Assembly: GCA_007258455.2 (NCBI GenBank)
Contig: VDFB02296704.1
Coordinates: forward strand, 53,452-117,451
DNA from: Sequoia sempervirens
Taxonomy: Eukaryota > Streptophyta > Pinopsida > Cupressales > Cupressaceae
DNA: 64,000 bases
Direction: 5' to 3'
Below are positions 46,131-57,619 of this stretch, piece after piece. The notes below the pieces were generated by a model, which was not told the origin of the DNA, did no database searches, and saw only the letters and a program-made list of their open reading frames with translations. Made by a program: the position numbers and the translations under genes. Numbering within the stretch: the stretch's first letter is position 1; every line of letters begins with the position of its first letter.

Positions 46131-48304
46131 ACACAATGGGTGCTTTTGTTTCTGAGGTAGATGCAAGGGATGATGGGTCAAAAAATGAGGAAGAAGGTGT
46201 AGGTAGGCTTCATTATTCTTGGGTATTTCAGGGATCTTATAGAACTTGGCCTCAAGATTCTTGTAGTAGTAAAAAGGCTTAGGATCTCCATGGATGGTAA
46301 CTTCTCTACCCTCAAAAGGAAAATTTACACATTGATGGTAGGTTGAAGCTACAACTTTTAGGGCATGGATCTAGGGTCAACCAAGTAGGATAATGTAGGG
46401 AAGATCAAGGTATAACACTTGACATTTAGTTTCTACAATGATAGGTCCCACTTGGATGGGTAGGGTGATGATGTCTTGTGATACCTACTCTTGGTCATCA
46501 TATGCTCTAATGGTGGTACTCTTTTTTTTCTCAATAATATCCTCTAAATATCCTAGATTTTTTATCAACTAAAGGGTGCAAATGTTCAGACTAACACCTC
46601 CATCTACTAAGACCCTTTTAACCTTGTTCTTATGAATGATGATCTCAATATGTAAAGCACGATTATGAGATGGATGTGATGTAGGTCTTGCTCTGAGAAG
46701 ATGAGGAGATGATTAGTGATATGCCCTACAATAACTTGAAACTTCTCTTTATCTATATCCTCAGGGACATACGATGCAGATAGAGATTTCTCTAAGATTT
46801 CCCTATGTGTAGGGGATAGCCTCAATAGTTCTAGGATAGAAATTTGTGTGGGGGTCTTCTTAAGTTGATCTAGGAGATTGTACTTGCTAGGATTTGATGT
46901 TGTCAAAGTATTTTGTACCCTAGATTGAGATGGAACTCATTGGATGGTGAATTTTCCATGTCGTGTGGTGACTCCACACTCCACACTAGGCCCTTTGATG
47001 GTGACGACAGTGATGATGCTATCACATGAAGCTACCACATTGGAATAGGTATGTTGCATGTTTGTGTAATCTTTAGCTTTCCCAATGTTGTTCCCTTTGC
47101 TATGATCTAGCATGGGGTTCTTGTACATCTTAAGATCTTGGTTGCCAACTGGTAATTCAATAGATATTTCTTCACTCTCTATGACATCTTGGATAATATT
47201 TTTGAGCCTCATACAATTCGATGTTTTGTGTCCTTTGATTTTGTGAAAATCACAATGATCTTTTTCATCAAGTACCAGGGTGGTTTATCCTATATTTCTT
47301 GGTAGTTTTTAAAATTGGGAAGTGTTCTTAGGTTTGAATCTACCAATTTATTCATGATAGTCTTCAATGGGTTCTGACAATTGTGTATACTTGCATTTTG
47401 GAAATTTTTTCTTGCTGGGAATTCGTCTTTATTGTGTTTCATGTTGTTGACCTGATTGTTTTGTGATGATATTTTTTGTTTTACAATTGGTTGAATGTTA
47501 GCTATTTTATTTTTGTTTGTCGTAGGATCGCTTAGGACCACCTTAGCATCTACCACACTATCATTTGTTGCATTCTTGTTCTTAGCCCAAACACGAGGCT
47601 TTTCATTTGAACTGGTTGATGGGTGGTTGTCTTTGTAGTCTTGAGTATTTCCTTGTGAGATTAGAGCTCTCTCAATATTGAGGGCTCTAGGGACAAGCTT
47701 GTCATAAGATGTGATGCACTACATTTTTAAGTGGAAGGATAAATCTAGATCTAAATTTTCTATGATGATCCCCACTTATTGTCCATTAGGAATTGGCCAC
47801 TTGCTCTTACTATCTCTTTGTCTTCACCATTGCAATAAAATGGAAAAATATTCTCCCTTGTTTTGTTTGAGAGTGTATAACTCTTCTAAGCTTACATCCA
47901 TGTCGAGGTTAAAGGAGAAGTGATCTATGAATTTTTAAATGATTTCTTGGAAAGTTTTGATACCTGGAGGTAACTGAGAAAACCAATCCATGGCAAGACC
48001 TATTAAAATTTTGTGGGAAGAGGCACATCAAATAGGACTCATTATAGGTGACCTCCATACTCATCACATTAAACTCTTTGATATGGTCCACAAAACTTCC
48101 TCTCCCTTTGTATTTATCAATTTAAGGATTTCAAAACTGGGAGGGAATATTACCATTGCGATGTTTTGATTGAATGGATAGGAGCATAAGTTCTATGTAT
48201 GGGGTTTCTTCATTTTTCCCATTCGGATATCCTGCATTTCTTGTGTTGGTGCCTTGAGTTGTAATGCCATATCATCTTGTGGGCTTGTTGGAGGAACATA
48301 AGTT
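46131..48304 (-). pseudogene. Host-G gag core, nucleocapsid and protease
   Basis: Minus strand. The gag capsid (48,160-47,909) reads FVDHIKEFNVMSMEVTYNES and LFPQNFNRSCHGLVFSV, close to the retrotransposon gag family of Tat elements. A knuckle-like CDFHKIKGHKTSNC (about 47,258-47,213) has C-X2-H-X4-H-X4-C spacing. Next is the protease region: QLKKTPTQISILELLRLSPT (about 46,870-46,810), SYVPEDIDKEKFQVIVGHIT, and RVLVDGGVSLNICTL near 46,620-46,575, where the catalytic position is D-G-G. The frame is broken several times. Upstream it is cut by Copia-2 and continues at 57,620. Confidence 0.85.
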
Positions 48305-48309
48305 GTGTA

Positions 48310-49849
48310 TCTTGCAAGTATGAATGAGTATGGTGGTGTTTTCATTAATCTTTTCATTGATGTTAACACAGTACAAGTTGTTGTAGAGAAAGGAAACAAG
48401 TGATTGCAAGTTGTGCATGTATAGTTGAGATATTGTAGAGATGTTGTGAGTACATGGAGCTATCTTTATGGTGTTGCAGGTGTGTTGATATGATGAGTTA
48501 TCAATTGCTTTTGAGAAATAGTGAAGTTAGAATTGTGTGTGTGTTTAGAATGTGATTTGGTTTGTGCTCCGCATTTCTTTTGTGTTGATCCTATGCTTGT
48601 GTGGATTTGAATTATTGTTTATGGCCATCTTTGGGTGATATATTTTGGATTGTAGCTTATACTTTGATGAAGTGTGAAAGTTGTGTTTACCAGTGTGTGA
48701 ACTGGTTTGGAGGAGTTATTTGTCTGTGGACTAGGAGAAATGCATTTGCTTCACAAACCTCTATTGGTTTGTTTTAGGTCTTGCAGATCTGGATGAAGGA
48801 TTGTAATGGTGTTTTCTATGGTCCATCAAAGGTGTTCGTGGTTTGGTGCTCTAGAAGAAAAGTTTCTATGTTTCTATGTGTGTCTATACAATCTGGATGG
48901 ACTGATGGGAAGTGTTTTATGTATGAAGGTTGTTGCATTAGCCGTAGATGAATTTGAAGATATCTTAGATGTGTTCTAGTGCATGATAAAGCATGTTATG
49001 TGGTATGCATGTTATCTTCTTGTTATAGAAGTGTGTAATTCAAATTTCATTTGTGTTTTCATTAGGTTTAGTCAACCTGGTGTCTACACAACATGTGAAG
49101 GATAAGTATCAATTAAGGAAGCATGTGATTGATCCGAAATCTTTTTCTGGGTCTTGGTTAAGTGTTGGTTTGGTATTATCTCATTCTCTTCCACTGTAGG
49201 AATGTTGAGTGTCCGACCTAATTTGAATTTTTAAAATGAAGAGTGTGTGGAAAACCTTGGAGAAATTTTCTAAGGTTGAAGATGGTATAAATACAATTCA
49301 TGATGTGAAGGATTAAAATCAAGATCAAGCCACAAGTGTGAGAATCAAGAGTGAATGAAAGTGAATTAAGGCAACAATACTTTAATGTCTCAGATTCCTA
49401 AAATTATTGAGCTTATGGCATCTATAATTCTCGAATCAAGGATGTGGATGTGTGCAAAGTTGATGTGGTGAATTTTCTATTATCTTTATGTATCTGTAGG
49501 AAGTGAGCCTCTCTTTTGGAAAATGAGTCCTATTTGTAGGCAATGAGCCTTGTATCAGGACAGTGAGTCCTATCTTGGGCAGTGAGCCCTTTGGCATTGA
49601 GCCTCTTGTAATTAGTTTTTCTATTACTCTATATTGTGAGTTAATCCTCACCATGGTTTTTCCCTTATTGGGTTTTCCACATAAATCTAGTGTTTCTTAT
49701 GTTGATATTGCTTTCTGTTATTTGCATTTCATGTTCATACTTAATAACAGAATAAAGTGGATGTGAAGTTGATAATTATTTTAGATTTGATATTGTGATT
49801 AGAGACAACTAATTGACCCCCCCTCTTAGTTGTCTTGTTCCTTTCAACA
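48310..49849 (+). mobile_element. Copia-2 5' LTR (1,540 bp)
   Basis: Starts TCTTGCAAGT (TG mutated to TC) and ends TTTCAACA. Near 49,498-49,608 it holds a short array of GCA(A/G)TGAGCC(T/C)-type units about every 27 bp, also present at 57,293-57,370. Confidence 0.9.
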
Positions 49850-49863
49850 ATTGGTATTAGAGC
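49850..49863 (+). promoter_or_regulatory. Copia-2 primer binding site
   Basis: ATTGGTATTAGAGC right after the LTR matches the initiator-Met tRNA PBS (TGGTATCAGAGC) with one C-to-T change. Confidence 0.85.
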
Positions 49864-49906
49864 ATTGGTTCCTTAGAGAAGAGCTTAACCACTTGAGGTA
49901 GATTCG

Positions 49907-50920
49907 ATGGCACACAAATCATCAATGCCTATGTTTGATGGATCTGACTATAGTGACTAGAAAGTTAAAATGAGAGGTTACCTGATCTCTCTTGGATTCA
50001 AGACTTGGAAATCTATTGAGACAAAATATGTTGAGATGAAAAGTGGTCATTCTTTTGCAGATGAAATTTCTACCTATGAGAAAAATAAAAAATCAAGGTA
50101 TGCAATCTATAGTGCTCTATCTAAGACTAAGTGGACAAAATTTATTTCATTGGGCACTACTTATGAAGTTTGGAAAAGGTTATAAGATATCTATGAAGGA
50201 AATGATAGAGTGAAATTATCAAAGAAGCTAACATCAAATTGCAAATATGAGAACTTGAAAATGGAAGAAGGTGAAGGAATTGCAAGCTACTTTTAGAGGA
50301 TTGATATTGTGGCTAATGAATTCAAAAATCAAGGTGGTACTCTAACAGATGAAGATGTAATGGAGAATATTTTGATGACCCTATCAGAGAGTTATAGTGA
50401 CAAGGTCTCAGCTATTGAGGAAGTGTATGATCTAAATAAATTTAGTAGACTGCATTTGGAATGAGGAAATTTGGAAAAGAAAAGAAGAAAATAGAAACTA
50501 CCTTCAAAGCCACTAAGACAGAAGATGATCTGAATAGTGAAGGTTTAGAGGATTTGGAAACAAAATTTACAAGGAAATTGAAAAAAGGTACTGATAAGTA
50601 CAAAGGTATGTTGCCCTTTAAATTTTTCAGTTGTGGAAATATTGGTCACTATGCTTCAATATATCCAAATAGAGTTGTACAAAAGAAGAGAAAAGATAAT
50701 AAAGACAAAAAGGATAAGAAGTTCAAGAAATTGTATTGCATTAGAGAAGATGTTGGAATCTCTGATGATGAATCTAATTTTGAGGGTGATAATGATGGGT
50801 TCTCTAGCTTTAGAGAATAAATCAATGTCTACTAACCATGGAATATGTGTAAGGGAAAGTGGTTCAAAGATCAAGAAGGAAGAGATGGAAGGTACTCTGG
50901 TTACTACCTTTCATGCTAGA
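49907..50920 (+). pseudogene. Copia-2 gag
   Basis: ATG at 49,907 (MAHKSSMPMFDGSDYSD), with a stop where Trp is usual at 49,958. The capsid has MRGYLISLGFKTWKSIE (49,970), ALSKTKWTKFISLGTTYEVW, YENLKMEEGEGIASYF and NILMTLSESYSDKVSAIEE (about 50,370-50,420), the UBN2-type gag of copia. A degenerate knuckle (FFSCGNIGHYASIYP, 50,625-50,670) has kept one Cys and the His. A Lys/Asp-rich tail follows (KRKDNKDKKDKKFKK). Confidence 0.87.
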
Positions 50921-50935
50921 TAGGATGAATATTAC

Positions 50936-52375
50936 TAGGTGATTTATAGTGGATGTTCAAATCACATGACCAGAGACAAAAGTAAGTTTACTAAACTTAA
51001 AAAGTATGATGGAGGATTAGTCATGTTTGGAGATTATTCTAGTGCAAAGATTGTTGGAAAAGGAATAATTAGTTTTGATGGAAAACATGGTACTAATGAT
51101 TTATATTATGTTAAGGGATTAAAGAATAATCTCTTGAGTTTTGGAAAAATGTGTAGCAAAGGATTTAAGCTTGTGTTTCAAGATAATACCTGTGAGATCA
51201 AAAAATGGTCTGAAATTGTGATAGCTGTTGGAAGAACATATGGAAACATCTATAAGCTTAAGGGTGTTGATGGTTAGTGTTTTGTGTCTCAATTTAATGA
51301 AAGTTGGCTATGGAACCAAGTGATGGGACATGTAAAATTTGACAATACGATTAGGATTAGTTTAAGAGAAGTTGTCAAGGATCTTCCTAAAATCACAAGG
51401 CCTAACAATACTATTTGCAAAAGTTGTTAATTGGGAAAACAAACAAGATGCAGTTTTAAAGGAAAAGAGAAATCATCTACTAGAATGCTGGAGTTGGTTC
51501 ATACAAACCTCTATGGCCCTACAAGAATAGGAAGTCTTAATGGTGATAGGTATTTTATGCTTTTGGTTGATGATTATTCAAGAATGACATTGGTTACTTT
51601 TCTTAGGGAGAAACCTCAAGCCCTAGATAAATTTAAAGTGTTCAAGGCTATGGTAGAGAATGAAGTAAACCTAAAAATAAAATGCTTAAGGTATGACAGA
51701 GGTGGATAATTCACTTCTAGTGATTTTAAAAAAATTTGTGAAGAGCATGGTATAAAGAGACATTATTTTGCACCTAGAACTCCTCAGCAGAATGGAGTTG
51801 TAGAGAGGAAGAACTAGACTATTCAAGAGGCTGCAAGGACTATAATAAACAAGGAAAATGTACCTAATGTATATTGGAGAGAAGCAATTCAAACTATTGT
51901 TTTCATTCTTGATAGAGTTCAAATCAAAGGTAACAGCACAAAGACCCCTTATGAACTGTGGACTGGCAATATTCCTACTATTAAATACGTTAAGGTGTTT
52001 GGAAGCAAATGTTATATTAAAAGAGATTATTAAAACCTTAGAAATTTTGATGCAAGATGTGATGAAGGTATTTTCCTTGGATATTCAACTAATACAAAAG
52101 CTTATATATGTTTCAATAAAATATTGAGGAAGATAGTTGAAAGTGCAAATATAAAATTTGATGATGATATGCACAAACTAGTTGAAATAAGTGAAGTTGA
52201 ACCAAATGAACCTATCTATAGAAAAGTACAAGAAGAGAATAAGGAAGAAGAAGAAGAACAAATTGAAGAAGAAGAAGAAGAAGAAGCTCTGAAACCCACT
52301 CCTAAAACCCAAAAATATGTATAGAAAAATCATCTTGAAGAATAGATAATTGGATACAAAAGTGAAGGTGTAAAG
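50936..52375 (+). pseudogene. Copia-2 protease and integrase
   Basis: The protease begins VIYSGCSNHMT (50,939): the usual catalytic Asp is Tyr. Then FGDYSSAKIVGKG, YYVKGLKNNLLSFGKMCSKG (51,103-51,165). The pre-integrase is decayed, with NQVMGHVKF and CKSC (about 51,310-51,430). The integrase core has LELVHTNLYGP, YFMLLVDDYSRMTLVTFLRE (51,550-51,610), LRYDRGG and FAPRTPQQNGVVERKN (51,770-51,815). A Glu-rich linker follows at 52,225-52,290. Stops near 51,280, 51,430, 51,707 and 51,816. The frame resumes at 53,163 after TIR-B copy 2. Confidence 0.88.
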
Positions 52376-53162
52376 GGGTATGTGTAGGATCATCATGGAA
52401 AAAATAGGCCCTTAAGTAGCAAAAAATTCAGAAAAATCAAAATTAGGAAACTTACAAAAAAAATTGAATAAGTTATCTATATTATTTCAAAAATATGTAA
52501 GAATAGAATCTATAGCAAATTGAATGTAGTTTCTAAACTACTAAGTTTTTTTTTTAAATCTATTTGCTGAAAATTTGAAATTTCAATAAAGTAGTACTTA
52601 AATTTCAGGAAAAAAAATAAGTAGGTTTCTTTCTAACCACCCTAACCATAATAAAATGATTATATTTTTTTAATAAGATTTTAGATATAAGTAGAGGACT
52701 CATGTCCTGATGTGGTTCTTTTTTTTTGTAATTTTTTTTGAAGTGAATAATTAATTATGAATTTTTTATTACAAATTTTAAAAACTATAAAAACTCGTAT
52801 GTCTGACCACCTAAATTGGGTCAAAACTTTATGAAATTAAATTTTTTTAATCCTATAGTATGTGAAGCATAGAATGTGATGCATGTTTCAGATTCAAAAA
52901 ATGTGATACCGTTTGAAAGCTATAGATTTTTTTCAATTAGCCTATCAATCAAGACTTTAGTTATAATTCAAATAGAAAATGAATAATAATTATGTATTAA
53001 ATTCAAAGTAAAGCGTAATTTATATTGGTGGAAAACTGAGAATCTCCTTTAAAAACCCTTTTCGTTTCACCAATTTTGGGTAAAAAAAATGTCATCAACC
53101 ACATACTCTACACATACCCATCATATCACCACTTTTAGCCCATCATGATCCTGCACATACCC
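52376..53162. mobile_element. TIR-B copy 2 (787 bp)
   Basis: The left end GGGTATGTGTAGGATCATCA and the reverse complement of the right end GGGTATGTGCAGGATCATGA match copy 1. The subterminal GGGTATGTGTAGAGT repeat is also kept. Flanked by AAAG on both sides (52,372-52,375 and 53,163-53,166). The Copia-2 codons on the two sides stay in phase when the element and one AAAG are left out. Confidence 0.92.
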
Positions 53163-54144
53163 AAAGACAAGAATAAAAGTGGTGGCAGTTGAGGTAAATC
53201 AATGTTTACTTTCCAAGATAGAACCTAAAATAGTGTGTGAAGCATGCAAAGTTGAGAATTGGGAATTGGTTCCTAGACCTATAAACAAGAACATAAATTG
53301 TACAAAGTGGGTGTTCAAGAATAAGCTGAATGAGAACGGTGAAGTAGTAAGAAACAAAGCAAGACTTGTATGCAAAGGTTATTCATAGGTTGAAGGAATA
53401 GAATTTCAAGAAACATTTGGCCTGGTGATGAGAATGGAGGCTATTTGGATGTTTTTGATATTTCTTGCTCACAAAGATTTCAAGGTATACTGGATGGATG
53501 TTAAGTCTGCATTCCTGAATGGAGAATTGGAAGAAGAGGTGTACATGGAACAACCAAAGGGATTTCAATTGTCAGATAAACCAGACATGGTCTGTAAGTT
53601 GAAAAAGACATTGTATGGGCTCAAATAGGCTCCTAGAGCATGGTATGCAAGGTTGGACAAATATTTGACACAACTAAGGTTTAGTAGAGGCTCTGCAAAT
53701 AGTAATCTTTATTTCAAGGTTGAAGGAAATAGAATGTTGATAGTGGTTGTGTATATTGATGATATTATCTTTGGAGGAAATGAGGGTATGTGTAAGAGAT
53801 TTGTAGAGGATACATAAAAGGAGTTTGAGATGTCTATGATTGGTGAGTTGAACTTCTTTCTTAGACTTCAAGTGAATCAAACTGATAAGGAAATATTCAT
53901 TTTACAATCAAAGTATGTTAAAGAATTATTGAAGAAGTTGGAATGGATGATTCCAAACCAGTTTGTACCCCTATGGTGAATGGATGTAAACTGAGTAAGG
54001 ATGATGATTCTCCTAAAGTTGACCAAAGCATGTACAGATCTATGATTCGTGGACTATTATATCTTACTGATACTAGACCATATATCATGCATGCATTATG
54101 TTTGGTTACCATATTTCAAGAAGAATCTAAAGAAGCACATGTTA
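53163..54144 (+). pseudogene. Copia-2 reverse transcriptase
   Basis: EACKVENWELVPRPINKN and CTKWVFKNKLNENGEVVRNK (53,239-53,360), then [28 protein letters not shown] (53,486-53,545), [19 protein letters not shown] (53,599-53,628) and the catalytic VYIDDIIFGGNEG near 53,750 with the Asp pair kept. FEMSMIGELNFFLRLQV follows. Near 53,943-54,140 the C-terminal part appears in another frame (DDSKPVCTPM and YRSMIRGLLYLTDTRPYIM). Stops at 53,386 and 53,629, both where Gln is usual. TIR-A copy 2 cuts it from RNase H. Confidence 0.9.
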
Positions 54145-55136
54145 GAGTGATCCCATAATAGTGGTTTACAATTTTTGGCCAAACTGGACACTGAAATTAT
54201 TATTTTTAACTAAATCTTCACATTCGAGCACCTATAGCGGCTAATTTATGAGGAATTTGAAGATGGTGCAAACTAGAGTCTCATCAAATTTTTTCTGCAG
54301 ATTTTAAAAATATTTTTTTCAAAAATTTTTGAATCAAATTTCTCTTCTTTTTCCATCTCCCACGAAAATAGATTTTTTTCAGAAAACAACATTTTTAAAA
54401 AGTGACGCACACTGTATAACACATAACTTTTTTTCCATGAAGGATACAATTCTAATTCTTTCAAATTTAGATTTGTAACTCTGATATCTAGTGCTTCCAC
54501 TTAATTAGATAGTTTTTTATTGAATAATTTTTCCTTAATCAAGTTTCAAAGTCAAACGAATTACAATTTAGACACAACGCGACTGTATAACGCGTAACTT
54601 TTTTTCTATATGTCAAATTTTTTTTTTATTTTTTTTGTTGGATTAAGGACTCCAATATCTAGTGCACTCATATTTTTTATTTTATTTTTTATAATCTTCT
54701 ATTTTTCCACATGTGAAGAACAAAGAAATTCATTTTCGAAGAAAAACCTATGTTTAATAAAACTTTAAAAAAAATACATAAGAAAACCAAAACATATTAA
54801 AATTATATTCATTAGATAGCTTGTTCTGAGGAATACCATAATCATTTGAAATAAATTTTAAATGAATTCATTTGATCCCCCAAAATCTAAACCAAAAGTG
54901 ATTTTTAATCAGTATTTTGATAGGTGTAAAGGAGACGCATTTATAGGTATGGTTTAAAACTAGCAAGGTTCTATCCAAGGGGTTTTGATCTAAGGTGATT
55001 TGATCAAAACCTCTTTAATTGGAATCCTTAAAATGGAACTTTTTAAGGCTTAAATCATTATATTTTTTAAAAATATGTGATTTCAGCTAAAATTCGTTCC
55101 TCTCAGGAATTGTAAACCACTATTATGACAGCACTT
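54145..55136. mobile_element. TIR-A copy 2 (992 bp)
   Basis: Left end GAGTGATCCCATAATAGTGG; right end reverse complement AAGTGCTGTCATAATAGTGG. Flanked by GTTA on both sides (54,141-54,144 and 55,137-55,140). The Copia-2 codons continue in phase across the site. Inside, two related blocks each carry ACTGTATAAC(A/G)C and TATCTAGTGC, at about 54,410-54,490 and 54,590-54,665. No ORF. Confidence 0.92.
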
Positions 55137-55665
55137 GTTACAATTGTGAAGAGGATATTCAGATATCTAAAAGGCACTCCAGATTATGGCTTGTGGTATC
55201 CTAAGGATAATAATTTCACTTTGCGTGCTTACGCTAATGCAGATTGGGTTGGTTGTGTAGATGACTAAAAGAGTACAAGTGGTGGTGCATTCTTTCTTGG
55301 AGGAAGATTGGTTTCATGGCTAAGCAAGAAATAGGATTCAGTTTCTTTATCCACTACAGAGGCTGAGTATATTGCAGAAACTTCTTACTATACACAAGTA
55401 TTATGGATGAAGCAAACATTGAATAATATAGGAGTGATATGTGATGAGCCTATCCCTATCTTTTGTGATAATACAAACTGTGCTATAAACATTTCCAAGT
55501 ATCCGGTGATGCATTCAAGGATAAAAATGTATCTATCAGAAATCATTTCTTGAGAGAAAAAGGTATTGGAGAATGAATTCAGACTGGAATATGTGCCTAC
55601 AAAGGATCAAATTGTTGATATATTTACTAAGGCTTTTCCAAAGGATACTTTTGAGTATCTCAAGT
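55137..55665 (+). pseudogene. Copia-2 RNase H
   Basis: VKRIFRYLKGTPDYGLWYPK, then LRAYANADWVGC (55,222-55,257), KSTSGGAFFLGG, VSWLSKK, SVSLSTTEAEYIA (55,339-55,377), IFCDNTNCAINISKYPV (about 55,460-55,510) and FRLEYVPTKDQIVDIFTKAF (55,580-55,637). The Asp, Glu and Asp of the RNase H core (ANAD, EAEY, CDN) are kept. Stops near 55,266 and 55,333; a frame change near 55,500. Confidence 0.9.
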
Positions 55666-56092
55666 AGAATTTGGGGGTTATTTCCCCTCCTTCTTTGAAT
55701 TAGATGCACATAGAGGTGAATTAGTCAAGTGGATCTACAGATTTTTCATTTGTCTAGACTAATGACTAAGGTCTACTCCTCAGGGGGAGTAGGAAGTATC
55801 ATTGTTGCAGTATGAAATGTGTGCGCCCCTAAGGGGGAGTGATCAAAGCTACACATGGCTAAAGAATTATGAAAAAAAATTGTTCTTTTCCATTGTCGTC
55901 AAAGGGGGAGAGAAAGTCATGTGAAAAATAGTGAAAGAAAAAGGAGAAGAGATAAGAAAGAGAATATTGCAAGGAAAAGAGAGTGCAGGAAATATTGTGT
56001 AGGATGTCTAATCTAAAAAATAAAGGAGAATGCAGGAATGGAATGGATGCTGTCTTTGATGGTTTTTCACATCATGTGTTGCCATCAATGAC
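55666..56092 (+). other. Copia-2 3' untranslated region
   Basis: Non-coding segment between RNase H and PPT. It contains three GGGGGAG-type purine runs (55,784, 55,832, 55,901) before the real PPT. Confidence 0.6.
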
Positions 56093-56104
56093 AAAGGGGG
56101 AGAT
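56093..56104 (+). promoter_or_regulatory. Copia-2 polypurine tract
   Basis: AAAGGGGGAGAT directly upstream of the 3' LTR, a standard plus-strand primer tract. Confidence 0.88.
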
Positions 56105-57619
56105 TGTTGCAAGTTTGAATGAGTATGGTGGTGTTGTCATTAATGTTGTCATTGATGTCAACATAGTATAGGTTGTTACAGAGAAAGGAAACAAGTGATT
56201 GTAGGTTGTGCATGTATAGTTGACATACTGTAGAGATGTTGTGAGTACATGGAGCTATCTTTATAGTGTTACAGGTGTGTTGATATGATGAGTTATCAAG
56301 TGCTTTTGAGAAATAGTAAATTCAGAATTGTGTGTGTGTTTAGAATGTGCTCTGGTTTGTGATCCACATTTCTTCTGTGTTGATCCTATGCTTGTGTAGA
56401 TTTTAAGTGTTTTTTATGGGAATATTTGGGTGATACATCCTGGATTGTATCTTCTGGTTTGATGAAGTGTGGAAGTTGTGTTCACCGGTGTGTGAATTGG
56501 TTTGGCAAAGTTTTTTGTCTCTAGATTGGGAGAAATGTATCTGCTCCATAGTCCTCCTCTGGCTTGTTTCAGGTCTTGCAGATCTGCATGCAGGATTTAA
56601 TAGTTTTATATGTGGTCCATCAAAGGTGTTTGTGGTTTGGTGCTTAGGAAGATGAGTTTTAGAGTTTCTATGTGTGTATGTACAATTTGGATGGATTGAT
56701 GGGAAGTGTTCTGTGTATGAAGGTTGTTACATCAGCTACGGATGAATCTAAAGATATCTAAGATGTGTTCTAGTGTATCATGAAGCATATTATGTGGTCT
56801 ATATGTTATCTTCTTATTGTGAAAGTGTGCACTTCAAAGTTCATTTGTGTTTTCATTAGGTTTGACCAACCTAGTGTCTACATGTCATGCAAAAGATAAG
56901 TATCAATTAAGGAAACATGTGATTGATCTGAGATGTTATTTTGGGTCTTGGTTAAGTGTTGGTTTTGTCTTCTCTTATTCTCTTCCACCATGGGAATGTT
57001 GATTTACTGACCTAATTTGAATTTGTAAAATGAAGAGTGTGTGGATGACCTTCGAGAAAGTTTCTAAGGTTGAAGATGGTATAAACACAAGTCATGATGT
57101 GAAGGATTAAAAGTGAGATGAAGCGACAAGTGTGAGAAGCAAGAGTGTGTGAAATTGAACCAAGGCAGTAGTGCTTTAATGTGTCAGAATCATGAAAGTA
57201 GTGAGTTGATGGTGTTTGCAATTCTTTGATCAAGGTTGTGGATGTGTGCAATGTTGATGTGGTGGATTTTTTGTTATCTTTATGTATCTATAGGCAGTGA
57301 GTCCTATCTTTAGGTGGTGAGCCTTGTATCTAGACAGTGAGTCCTATCTTGGGTGATGAGCCCTTTGGTAGTGACTCTTGTAATCAATTTTTCTATTACT
57401 CTATATTGTGAGTTAATCCTCACTGTGGTTTTCCCTTATTGGGTTTTCCACGTAAATCTGGTGTTTCTTGTGTTGATATTACTTTATGTTATTTGCATTT
57501 CATGTTCATACTTATAACAAAATAAAGTGGATGTGAAGTTGATAATTGTTTGATATTTGAGATTGTGATTGGAGACAATTGATTCACCCCCCCTCTCACT
57601 TGTCTTACACCTTTCAACA
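56105..57619 (+). mobile_element. Copia-2 3' LTR (1,515 bp)
   Basis: TGTTGCAAGT to TTTCAACA, followed by TSD GTGTA. It matches 48,310-49,849 throughout with substitutions and small indels. Confidence 0.92.

Larger units (their letters stand above)
48310..57619 (+). mobile_element. Copia-2: Ty1-copia element inserted in Host-G gag
   Basis: Flanked by a perfect TSD GTGTA (48,305-48,309 and 57,620-57,624). LTRs of about 1.5 kb in direct orientation, PBS, gag, PR, integrase, RT, RNase H and PPT are in order on the plus strand. It carries TIR-B copy 2 and TIR-A copy 2. Both LTRs agree at roughly nine bases in ten by eye, so it is an old insertion. Confidence 0.93.
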
